Below are positions 24,048 to 32,188 of a stretch of DNA of 32,188 nt, piece after piece. Source of the DNA: Planctomycetota bacterium (GTDB lineage: Bacteria; Planctomycetota; JAJSAM01; JAJVHW01); NCBI GenBank assembly GCA_021414065.1, contig JAIOPE010000117.1, forward strand, positions 1 to 32,188, read 5' to 3'. Position 1 is the first letter of the stretch; the number at the start of each line of letters is the position of its first letter. The position numbers and the translations under genes are program-made. Below the pieces are notes generated by a model. The model saw only the letters and a program-made list of their open reading frames with translations, was not told the DNA's origin and searched no databases.

Positions 24048-24363
24048 GTGCGGGCGACCTCTCGGAACGAACGGAACACACGAACCGGCCGAGCACGCTG
24101 GGTCGTGCGGCCCAGACCTCAGCCTACCCCACAGATCGGCGTCGCGCCGGTCGCGCTGCCGAAAACCGCCGAATCGAGACGCGCTGCGTGCGGTGTGGTC
24201 ACCCTGGAGGTCGCGGGGATCGTCGTCCGGCTCCGAGCCGCCACGAATCGTGCGGGGCGCCTCCGGACCTGCCGAAGGCGCCCCGGGGACGGTCCCCAAA
24301 AGCTCAACATCCGCCCGACGCTGCCCGGGCTCGGGTGCTCCGATTCGGACTGCCGGCGGCCAG
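24048..24363. other. Intergenic region between the dehydrogenase and the large exported protein
   Basis: These 316 bp lie between the stop of the dehydrogenase gene and the start of the exported-protein gene on the minus strand. They hold the hairpin at 24254-24284 and an adjacent small palindrome (GGGGAC, 1 nt, GTCCCC at 24285-24297). No convincing ORF, RNA gene or strong promoter was seen. Confidence 0.6.
24254..24284 (-). terminator. Candidate GC-rich terminator after the leucine-type dehydrogenase
   Basis: GGGGCGCCT (24254-24262) and AGGCGCCCC (24276-24284) are perfect 9-bp arms around a 13-nt loop, about 80 bp downstream of the dehydrogenase stop on the minus strand. The T-run is missing, so efficiency as an intrinsic terminator is doubtful. 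Confidence 0.4.
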
Positions 24364-25464
24364 CTACCGCTCGACGCCCTGGTTCGCCCAGACGTTCCGG
24401 GCCGGGAGGCCCTTCGCCTTGCGGGCGTCGGCGAGGATCTTCTCGGCGAGGACGACGGCGGCCTCGCTGGTCGGGATCGCCTTCTCGGCGCTCGTCTTGT
24501 AGATGTCGTTCAGCGCGTTGTAGATGTTCCGGACGCGCTTCGTGGACGCCGCTTCGTCGTATCCGCCCATCGCGAACTCGACGCTCACGTTGATGATGCC
24601 GCCCGCGTTGATCACGAAGTCCGGCGCGTACAGGATCTCGCGGTCCATGAGCGCGCTGCCGTGTCGGTCCTCGGCGAGCTGGTTGTTCGCTCCGCCGGCG
24701 ACGACCTTGCACTTGAGCTGCGGGATCGTGCGATCGTTCAGGATCGCGCCGAGCGCGTTCGGCGAGAAGACGTCGCACTCGACGCCGTAGATGTCGGTGT
24801 GGGCCACGGCCTTGGCGCCGAGTTCCTTCACCGCGATCTGCACGCGCTCCGCGTTCGTGTCGGTGACGACGAGCTTGCAGCCCGCGTCCTTCAGGTGCCG
24901 CGCGAGGAACATGCCGACGTTGCCGAGGCCCTGGATCGCGACGGTGAGGCCCGCGAGATCCTTCCGGCCGAGTCGCGTCTCGACGGTGGCCTGGACGCCC
25001 ATGAGGACGCCGAGCGCGGTGAAGGGCGACGGATCGCCCGAGCCGCCCTTGTCCACCGAGTGGCCGGCGACGTACGGCGTCTCGCGCCGCATGTTGTGCA
25101 TGTCTTCGACGTTCGTGCCGACGTCTTCGGCCGTGAGATAGCGGCCGCCGAGCGTGTGGATGAACCGTCCCATCGCGCGGAAGAGCTCCGGCGACTTCTG
25201 GGTCTTCGGGTCGCCGACGATCACGGCCTTGCCGCCGCCGAGGCCGGTCTTCGCAACCGCGCTCTTGTACGTCATGCCCTTCGCGAGGCGCAGGACGTCG
25301 GCGATCGCGTCTTCCTCGGCCGTGAAGTGCCACATCCGGCAGCCGCCGAGGGCGGGCCCGAGCGTCGTGTCGTGGACGGCGATGAAGGAGAGGAGGCCGG
25401 TACGGCGGTCGGAGCAGCGGTAGACCTCTTCGTAGCCCGGCACCTTCAGCTCGCGGATTTCCAT
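24364..25464 (-). CDS. ldh: Leu/Glu/Phe/Val dehydrogenase (leucine dehydrogenase type)
   Basis: The 366-aa enzyme belongs to the amino-acid dehydrogenase family that reversibly deaminates branched-chain amino acids to 2-oxo acids with NAD in the cytoplasm. The substrate domain has LGPALGGCRMW (35-45), KGMTYKSAVAKTGLGGGKA with Lys67 and Lys79 in the positions of the two catalytic lysines of leucine dehydrogenases, and Asp114 in TAEDVGTNV. The Rossmann domain has VAIQGLGNVG (175-184) and the acidic VVTDTN strand end suited to NAD. VVAGGANNQL and VINAGGIINV complete the family pattern. Length is normal and no residue is missing. AGGAGA precedes the ATG. It is a stand-alone gene among exported-protein genes. 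Leucine, valine or broad preference cannot be told apart; ldh and bcd are both used as symbols. Confidence 0.93.
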   Translation of the reverse strand: MEIRELKVPGYEEVYRCSDRRTGLLSFIAVHDTTLGPALGGCRMWHFTAEEDAIADVLRLAKGMTYKSAVAKTGLGGGKAVIVGDPKTQKSPELFRAMGRFIHTLGGRYLTAEDVGTNVEDMHNMRRETPYVAGHSVDKGGSGDPSPFTALGVLMGVQATVETRLGRKDLAGLTVAIQGLGNVGMFLARHLKDAGCKLVVTDTNAERVQIAVKELGAKAVAHTDIYGVECDVFSPNALGAILNDRTIPQLKCKVVAGGANNQLAEDRHGSALMDREILYAPDFVINAGGIINVSVEFAMGGYDEAASTKRVRNIYNALNDIYKTSAEKAIPTSEAAVVLAEKILADARKAKGLPARNVWANQGVER

Positions 25465-25662
25465 CGCGGTGTCTCCTCTGGGGTTGGGGTGTGTCGCACT
25501 CCGCTGCCGCGCGCCCCAGGGGGTGGGGCCGCGCGCGGCGGATCTGCGTCCAAGGAGGCCCAGGGTACCCGCACCGGCCCCCCTCCCGAATTTGGGAAAC
25601 GGGGCGACGGACGCCCGCGGACCGACGTCACGCAGTTGGGCTCGTTTGGGGTCCGGCCGCCG

Positions 25663-26022
25663 TCAGGCTGCGGAGCGCAGCGCGTGCGACGGCGCCGTCG
25701 GGGTGGCCGAGTTCGAGCGGTTGTTCGGGCGCGGCCGGTCCCCACGAACCGACGAACGCCTCAGCACGAAGGCCGCCCAGCAGAGCAGGTCCAAGTCGCC
25801 CGGCCGGAACACCCGCGCAAGCCGCTCGACGACGAACCGCCGGCCGTCGTCGCTCGCGACGAGCGGTCGGCCCTCGTGTCCACGCCCGACGATTCTGAGC
25901 AGGTCGCCGGGCTCCCCGATGCGCTGTCCTCGCGGCACTCCACCAAGGACACGCGAGAGGGGGCGAAAGTGACATCGGCGGGGCGAGAGTCGCGGTGGGG
26001 GCGGCGCGGATCGACCGCGCAC
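25663..26022 (-). CDS. Hypothetical protein (doubtful)
   Basis: An open frame of 119 codons, of which the last 91 (from a GTG at 25936-25938) look most like protein: GQRIGEPGDLLRIVGRG, GRRFVVERLARVFRPGDLDL and WAAFVLRR alternate hydrophobic and charged residues, and third codon positions there are nearly all G or C. The first 28 codons are Arg/Pro-rich and less protein-like. Neither candidate start has a good ribosome site. No family is recognised. It fills the gap between the NHL-protein gene (stop at 26029) and the dehydrogenase; the remaining 198 bp to the dehydrogenase start hold nothing I can identify. It may be a chance frame in GC-rich DNA. Confidence 0.35.
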   Translation of the reverse strand: MRGRSAPPPPRLSPRRCHFRPLSRVLGGVPRGQRIGEPGDLLRIVGRGHEGRPLVASDDGRRFVVERLARVFRPGDLDLLCWAAFVLRRSSVRGDRPRPNNRSNSATPTAPSHALRSAA

Positions 26023-26028
26023 GGAACC

Positions 26029-28323
26029 TCAGCGCGTGACGCGGCGGACGCGGTTGTTTCTGTTGTCGGTGATGTAGAGCCTGCCCACGCCGTCCACGGC
26101 GACGAACATGGGCTCGTTGAATTGGGCGTCTAGGGCGGGGCCGCCGTCCCCGCCGAAGGCCTGCACCCCCGAGCCGGCGACGCGGTCGATCACGCCGTTC
26201 CGGATGCGGCGGACGCTGGAGTTCAAGACGTCCGCGAAGAGGAGGGAGCCGTCGCCGTCGAAGACGAGAGCGCGCGGTACATTCACCTGCGCCGCGGCCG
26301 CAGGGCCACCGTCGCCGGAGCTCCCATACGTTCCGTTGCCCGCGATCGTGCTGATCGTGCCGTCGGAGGCTGCGACACGGCGGATCCGATTGTTCCCTTC
26401 GTCGGAGATGAAGATGTCCCCGGCGGCGTTCACGGCGACACCGGCCGGGGACGCGATCGAGGCGGCAGTGGCGGCCCCGCCGTCGCCCGCGAAGGCCGTT
26501 GCGCCGTTCCCGGCGACGGTCGTGATCGTGCCGAAGGTGTCCACCCGGCGGATCCGGTGGTTGAGCTGGTCCGCGATGTAGAGGTTGCCGGCCGCGTCGG
26601 CGCAGATCATGTAGGGCCGAAAGAGACTCGCGGACGTCGCGGGCCCGTTGTCGCCGGCGAACGTGCCCGTTCCGTTCCCTGCGATCGTCGTGATCGTGCC
26701 GGACGTGTCGATCCTGCGGACGCGGTGGTTCAAGAAATCGCAGAAGACGATACGGCCCGCGGAGTCAACGATCAGGCCGGCCGGGAAGGACAATCGGGCC
26801 GCCGTCGCCGGTCCACCGTCGCCGGAGAAGCCCCCCGTGCCGATGCCCGCCACGGTCGAGATGACCCCGAGCGGATCGACGACGCGGATCACGTGTCCCT
26901 GCAGCTCCGAAATGTAGACCGCGCCCGACGCATTGATTGCGATGCCGAACGGGTACCTCATCCCCGCGGAGGTGGCGGGCCCGCCATCGCCGGCGGTCCC
27001 GGACGACCCGTTCCCCGCGAACGTTGAGATGATCCCGGCAGGCGCGGCGACGACGACCTGATACGAACTGAAGTGGGACGCCGGGAACGACACCTTGCCG
27101 GCGTTGAGATCGACGACGAGGCCCGTCGTCGTCTCGCTGACGTTGCCGTCGTCGTCGCGCACCGCCACCGCGACGCCCGACGTGCTCCCGTTCGCTGCGC
27201 TCGCGTCGAACGGGAGCGTGAGCGTGACCGTCGCACCCTTCGCGAAGGCAGCCGACGCCGAGAAGGAGATCGCCGGGCCGGCGGGCGTGAAGCCTGCCGA
27301 CGGAACCACCGTGGGCGCGGATCCAACGAGCAGGATCGTCCCGGAGGGGAAGACACCTGCGGGAATGTCGAGGCGCACGCCGTCGAGCCCGTCACCCTCC
27401 GGCGATAGGTCCGAGGGCGTCGTGCCGTCGAGCGTCAGAGCAACGCCGGAACCAAAATCCGGGAACGCGGTGACGTCGAGTTTGCGGCCGCGCGTTTTCG
27501 GCACGACGACGGTCGCCATGACGTCCACAACGCCGTCTGCCGTACCGATCACCTCGAGCTGGAATGTGCCCGTGGTCGGTGCGACGAACGCCGCGGCGGC
27601 GGGCGCGACGCCGGTGAAGTCGGTCCCCGTCGGCGTCGAGTCCTCAAGGACGCGGCCGAACGTCGGCATCACACCGGCGGGCGCCTTCGTCTTGAAGCGG
27701 ACGCTCGCGCCGGCCGATGCGGCAAACGAAAGGAGCCCCGGCTGCGACGGCGAGACCGCGAGCGTCGGCGTGCGCCACTTCGTCCGCGGCTTCTTCGAAA
27801 CCGCAAGCGTGTAGCCCGCCGCCGCCACCGTCGTCCCGTCGGGAGCCGACACCTCGACGACGACGAGCCCGGAGCGCGGCGCCACGACCTTGCGGAATGC
27901 GACGCGGGTCGCCGTCACGTCCGCCGCGACAGGACCGCCGGGGCCAGCCACGGTGAGAGCGTTCCCGTCTCCGTCGAGGAGTCGGACGCGGACCGCCGCC
28001 GCGGTCTTCGACGGCGGGACCTTCGTCGCGACAACAGTCGCGGTGACGAGCGTGCCCGCGGCGCAGTCGATCGCGTGGCGTTCGACCTCGGAGACCGGGC
28101 TTAGGAGCGCCTTCACGCGATCGCCGCTCGTCAGGCTCAGCTCAAGGTCGGCGAACGCTCGGGAGGACCCAAACTCCATCGCGGTGAAGATCGCGGGCGC
28201 GACTGCACCGGCCAGCGCGAGCACGAGCACGAGGCCCGCGGCGCGGACCCGCCCGCGACGCCGCCGGTTGGACGAGAGAGCAGACACGACCCGGAACGCG
28301 GACGACGGCGGCGGCAAATTCAT
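26029..28323 (-). CDS. Large exported NHL-propeller protein with PPC-like and ZU5-like domains
   Basis: The 764-aa product starts MNLPPPSSAFRVVSALSSN with an arginine-rich n-region and a hydrophobic core (about 29-46), cleavage near RAFA. About 60-290 holds PPC-like beta-sandwiches, about 294-426 a ZU5-like domain (GLDGVRLDIPAGVFPSGTIL, FSASAAFAKGATVTLTLPFD, SFPASHFSSYQV). From about 432 to the end are six NHL units of about 56 aa of the form GTITTIAGNGTGxFxGDGGPAxxAxL...P...G/DxxGNLYIADxxNHRIRRV, a six-bladed propeller closing at the last residues. Such propellers bind proteins or glycans. The open frame continues upstream of the ATG at 28321-28323, but that extension reads as a DNA-binding helix-turn-helix rather than a signal, so it is excluded. 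Weak AGAAG site upstream. Confidence 0.85.
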   Translation of the reverse strand: MNLPPPSSAFRVVSALSSNRRRRGRVRAAGLVLVLALAGAVAPAIFTAMEFGSSRAFADLELSLTSGDRVKALLSPVSEVERHAIDCAAGTLVTATVVATKVPPSKTAAAVRVRLLDGDGNALTVAGPGGPVAADVTATRVAFRKVVAPRSGLVVVEVSAPDGTTVAAAGYTLAVSKKPRTKWRTPTLAVSPSQPGLLSFAASAGASVRFKTKAPAGVMPTFGRVLEDSTPTGTDFTGVAPAAAAFVAPTTGTFQLEVIGTADGVVDVMATVVVPKTRGRKLDVTAFPDFGSGVALTLDGTTPSDLSPEGDGLDGVRLDIPAGVFPSGTILLVGSAPTVVPSAGFTPAGPAISFSASAAFAKGATVTLTLPFDASAANGSTSGVAVAVRDDDGNVSETTTGLVVDLNAGKVSFPASHFSSYQVVVAAPAGIISTFAGNGSSGTAGDGGPATSAGMRYPFGIAINASGAVYISELQGHVIRVVDPLGVISTVAGIGTGGFSGDGGPATAARLSFPAGLIVDSAGRIVFCDFLNHRVRRIDTSGTITTIAGNGTGTFAGDNGPATSASLFRPYMICADAAGNLYIADQLNHRIRRVDTFGTITTVAGNGATAFAGDGGAATAASIASPAGVAVNAAGDIFISDEGNNRIRRVAASDGTISTIAGNGTYGSSGDGGPAAAAQVNVPRALVFDGDGSLLFADVLNSSVRRIRNGVIDRVAGSGVQAFGGDGGPALDAQFNEPMFVAVDGVGRLYITDNRNNRVRRVTR
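26032..27040 (-). repeat. Six tandem ~168-bp coding repeats (NHL blades)
   Basis: Six in-frame units, each carrying a GNGxxxxxGDGGPA loop and a NHRIRRV/NNRVRRV end, encode the C-terminal propeller. Copies have diverged enough that they are unlikely to recombine. The last unit ends directly at the stop codon. Confidence 0.85.
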
Positions 28324-28374
28324 CGATGTACTTCTAGGGCACGCCTCAACCCCCGCAAGAACCGTGTGCGTAGC

Positions 28375-28522
28375 CGGGCGCCCCGGCACGATCCGCAACA
28401 GCACCTCGTCGAAGCTCCATCCGCGGGCGGCGAGGAGGGCACGTCCCCGCACGCGCGCCTGGCTCACGGCCGCGCCGCTCACGCCGAGGAGGCCGGCGAC
28501 GGTGACCGCGAGCGCCGAGTCC
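28375..28522 (-). pseudogene. Remnant resembling the C-terminal helix-turn-helix of a REP-associated transposase
   Basis: Read on the minus strand the frame gives DSALAVTVAGLLGVSGAAVS then QARVRGRALLAARGWSFDEVL, a pattern like the C-terminal DNA-binding helices of Y1/REP-associated transposases (LLGVSxxAVSxAxxRGRALL). There is no catalytic HUH or tyrosine part, no start and no stop: the frame runs on into the NHL-protein gene. It directly adjoins copy B of the dispersed element. Interpretation as a fossil is an inference. Confidence 0.35.
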
Positions 28523-28598
28523 TGATCTCCTCGGTCCGGCCCGGCCTCTCTGCTCCGCGGAGGCGCGTCGCAAGACGCACCGATCGTCGATCCTCCCC
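28508..28598. repeat. Dispersed 91-bp intergenic element, copy B
   Basis: Ungapped match to 17250-17340 (about 70 of 91 by eye). It begins 3 bp beyond the stop of the ABC permease and overlaps the transposase-like remnant by about 15 bp. CTCCGCGGAG is a perfect 10-bp palindrome here, and GCGTC-GCAA-GACGC (28565-28578) forms a hairpin with a GNRA-type tetraloop at the place where copy A has its own hairpin. Confidence 0.7.
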
Positions 28599-28600
28599 TG

Positions 28601-29832
28601 CTACTCGAACCGCAGCGCCTCGATCGGGTCGAGACGGCTCGCGCGCCAGGCCGGGTAGAAGCCGAACAGCACCCCCACCGCGCCGGAGAAGACGACCGCG
28701 ATCACGATCGCCTGCGGCGACACGACCGCCGGCCACCGCATGACGTTCGCCACGAAGATCGCTGTGCCGCTCCCGAGCGCGATGCCGAGGAGCCCGCCGA
28801 TCCCGGAGAGCACGACCGACTCCACGAGGAACTGCGACAGCACGTCGCGGCTGCGGGCACCGACGGCCATGCGAAGGCCGATCTCGCGCGTCCGCTCGGT
28901 CACGGAGACGAGCATGATGTTCATGATCCCGATGCCGCCGACGAGGAGCGACACCGACGCGATCGCCGCGAGCAGCGCGGTCATGATCCCCGTCGTGGCG
29001 GTCATCGCCCCGAGGAGCTCCGTCATGTTCCGGATGGAGAAGTCCTCCATCGCGGCGCCGGGCCCCTCCGGTCCGAGGCGGTGCGTCGCGCGGAGCGTGG
29101 CGCGCACTTCGGTCTCGAGCGAGACGAGCGCCGGCGCCGACGCCGCGGTCACGAGGATCTGGTCCACGTTGTTGAACGCGGAGCCCTGGAGCTTCTTCTT
29201 CGACGTCGTCCAGGGGAGCAGGAGCACGTCGTCCTGGTCTTGTCCGAAGGTGCTCGCGCCCTTCCGCGAGAGCACGCCGACCACGCGGAACGGCAACCCC
29301 TTCAGGCGCACGCGCTTGCCCACCGGGCTCTCGCCGCGGAAGAGGTTGTCCACCACGGTCTGCCCCACGAGGCACACCTGCGCGGCGGTCTTGACGTCGG
29401 CGTCGGTGAAGTTGTCACCCTCGGCGATCGGCCACTCGCGCACGACCAGGTAGTCGGGGTTGCAGCCCTGCACGGTGGCGGGCGCCCAGTTCAGGTTCTC
29501 GTAGACGATCTGGGCCCGCGTGCGGACGATCACCGCGACCGCGGTGGCCGAGGGGCACTCGCGCGAGATCGCCGCGGCGTCGGCGGGCGTGAGCGTTTGC
29601 ACGCTGCCCGAACCGAACATCACCGCGCCGGACGACGACGAGCCGGGCATGACCATGATCTGGTTCTGCCCCATGCTCGCGATCGACTTCTGCACGAGGT
29701 TCGTCGCGCCCTGTCCGATCGCGACCATCGCGATCACGGCGGCCACGCCGATCACGACGCCGAGCATCGTGAGCGCCGACCGCACGCGGTTCCGGTCGAG
29801 CGCGCGCACCGCGATCCGGAGGGACATCGCGC

Positions 29833-29836
<4 letters not shown>
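28601..29836 (-). CDS. MacB-like ABC transporter permease (FtsX family)
   Basis: The 411-aa inner-membrane protein has the MacB/FtsX layout: one N-terminal membrane helix (about 19-44, TMLGVVIGVAAVIAMVAIG), a large periplasmic domain (about 45-280) with MGQNQIMVMPG, VVREWPIAEGDNFTDADV and GESPVGKRVRLKGLPFRVVG, and three C-terminal helices around LLVGGIGIMNIMLVSVTERT, REIGLRMAVGARSRDVLSQF and VSGAVGVLFGFYPAWRASRL. The ATPase is a separate protein, unlike E. coli MacB where it is fused. Start GTG (29834-29836) overlaps the ATPase stop as GTGA. Together with the adaptor and ATPase it makes a mechanotransmission-type tripartite exporter of peptides, lipids or small molecules; a TolC-like outer-membrane channel gene is not in the window. 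Confidence 0.93.
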
Positions 29837-30638
<802 letters not shown>

Positions 30639-30642
<4 letters not shown>

Positions 30643-32162
30643 CGTCCGCCGCCGCTCCCGCGCGGTGCGCCCATCGTCGGCGCGAACGGGTTCGTGGTCG
30701 CGGGCGCGAGTTCCCGCACGACCGCGGTGACGACGTCGGCGCCCGGCTCGAGACTTCCCGGTTCCACGGGTTCGACCGCCGTGACGATGCCGTCGGAGAT
30801 GCCGATCTTCACCGCGATCGGACGCAGGCGGTTCTCGGCCGCCTGCACGTAGACGGTGCCGCGCGTCCTGCGCTGACGCCCGCCGCCGCCTGCTCCGGCG
30901 CCTGCGCCACCGTCGCGACGCCCGGTGGCGGTGGCACTGCTGGTGCCGGTGCCGGTGCGCGGCGCCATCCCGCCCGTCGCGGCGGCAGCGGGTGCCTCGG
31001 TCGCGGCCGCGTCGCCGCCCTCGAGGATGTCCGGGGTCACCTGGAGTCGCAGCGACGTTGCCGGGACGCGGAGCGACTCGGCCGGACCGCGCGCCACCTC
31101 GAAGACGACGTTCGCCGTCATCCCCGGGAGGAGCACACCGTCGGCGTTCGCCGCCTCGACGATCACCGTGTACGTGACGACGTTCTGGACGGTCGTCGCC
31201 GCGAGCCGGATCTGCGACACCGCGCCGTCGAACGAACGATCCGGGTAAGCGTCCACCGTGAAGCGCACGCGCTGCCCGTCGCGCACGCGGCCCACGTCGG
31301 CCTCGGGAACGCTCGTCTGCACCTGGATCTTCGTGAGGTCCTGCGCGATGAGGAACAGGGTCGGCGCGGAGAGGCTCGCGGCGACCGTCTGCCCCACGTC
31401 CACGTTGCGTGCGACGACGACGCCGTCCACGGGCGAGAGGATCGTCGCGTAGTCGAGGTTCACGCGGTCGCCGGCGAGTTGCGCCTCGCTCTGTCGGATC
31501 GCCGCCTCGGCCACCGCGACCTGCGCTTCGGCCTGACGCACCGCCGCCTCCGACGCGTCGATCTGCGCGCGGGTGACGATCACGGACGCCTCGGCCGACG
31601 CGAGTTGCGCCGCGAGCGAGCCGCGGCCCGCCGTCGCGGCGTCGAGGTCCGACTGCGTCGCGAGCTTCCGCGCGGCGAGCGACGTCTGCCGCGCGAGTTC
31701 GCGCTCAGCCTGGTCGAGCAGCGCGCGGACGCGGTCCACGTCGGACGCGGCCTGCGGGATCGTGGCCCGCACGCGCGCCGCCTCGGCGCGGGACTGCACG
31801 ACCGCCGCCTTCACGCGGTCGAGGTCGGCGCGGCCCCGCGCGATGGCGGCTTCGTCCTGCGCGATCTGCGTGAGGAGCCGCCGCGCGTCGAGCACGGCGA
31901 TCGTCTGCCCCGCCTTCACCTTCGAGTTGAAGTCCGCGAAGAGCTTCTCGATCACGCCGCTGATCTGCGTGCCGACCTGCACGAGCACGACCGGCTGCAC
32001 CGTGCCGCTCGCAGCGACGCCCTCGATCACCTCGCCGCGGTCCACCTGCGCCGTGCGGTACGTCACCTTCGGCGGCGCGGTGCGGCTGCTGCCGCCGGCG
32101 AGGAACCACCACGCTCCCGTGCCCACCGCGGCGAGCGCGACCAACCAGACGAGCACCTTCAT
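30639..32162 (-). CDS. MacA-like periplasmic adaptor (HlyD/RND-type membrane fusion protein)
   Basis: The 507-aa adaptor is anchored by an N-terminal helix (about 4-22). A lipoyl half (VGTQISGVIEKLFADFNSKV, then KAGQTIAVLD) leads into a long alpha-helical hairpin (about 95-225, heptads of Ala, Gln and Arg), the second lipoyl half (ILSPVDGVVVARNVDVGQTV), a beta-barrel (about 270-370) and a membrane-proximal domain. That last domain is split by an insert of about 50 residues (about 385-435) rich in Ala, Thr, Gly and Arg, unusual for MacA, before RGTVYVQAAENRLRPIAVKIG. It bridges the inner-membrane permease to an outer-membrane channel. The ATG has GGAGGT at good spacing, and it heads the operon; its promoter would lie in or beyond the last 26 bp of the window. 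Confidence 0.93.
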
Positions 32163-32188
32163 CGGGACCTCCCGGACGCGTCCGACGC

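Noticed and set aside
24285..24297. GGGGAC/GTCCCC palindrome as another copy of the REP-like element at 21519
   Set aside because: Only about six bases are shared with that element, which is expected by chance in this GC-rich DNA.

Overview
The window is about 32 kb of very GC-rich, densely coding bacterial DNA. It holds a Ser/Thr kinase with WD40 repeats, an ECF sigma factor fused to a membrane helix and a large exported region, and many long secreted beta-rich proteins with FG-GAP, NHL, FecR, fibronectin-like and ASH/HYDIN-like domains. A MacAB-type export operon and REP-like repeats are also present. This mix points to Planctomycetota (moderate confidence); Myxococcota or a related deep group is the main alternative. 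I saw no rRNA, tRNA, phage, plasmid or CRISPR array.

Layout. 1-3375: a partial Ser/Thr kinase (minus, running off the left edge) is divergent from a GAF-AAA+-Fis regulator (plus) whose GAFTGA loop is degenerate. 3385-8968 (minus): three consecutive exported proteins, probably an operon (FG-GAP repeat, fibronectin-like, ASH/FecR). 9163-11824 (minus): tightly packed DUF4331, TPR lipoprotein and DUF4198 genes. 12124-12980 (plus): a small SHOCT membrane protein and a GNAT acetyltransferase. 13041-17025 (plus): a membrane-tethered ECF sigma factor and an exported HEAT-like protein, with a 47-aa membrane protein convergent at 17033-17176. 17450-21496 (plus): a histidine kinase and OmpR-type regulator with overlapping ends, then a collagen-like lipoprotein. 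21630-24047 and 26029-28323 (minus): two large exported proteins sharing an N-terminal scaffold but with different C-termini, separated by a leucine-type dehydrogenase and one doubtful small ORF. 28601-32162 (minus): a three-gene adaptor-ATPase-permease export operon with 4-nt GTGA overlaps.

Working together. At least four independent signalling devices (kinase, AAA+ regulator, tethered ECF factor, two-component pair) sit among genes for exported proteins, so the region looks like envelope or surface biology under several sensory inputs. No metabolic pathway is encoded apart from the lone dehydrogenase.

Most notable non-genic signals: a perfect 25-bp inverted repeat at 21519-21602 with satellite copies (REP-like); a 91-bp dispersed intergenic element present twice (17250-17340 and 28508-28598); an apparent remnant of a transposase-like helix-turn-helix beside the second copy; and a candidate ECF autoregulatory promoter that would give an almost leaderless sigma-factor mRNA. 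All assignments are by eye from the sequence; no searches were run.
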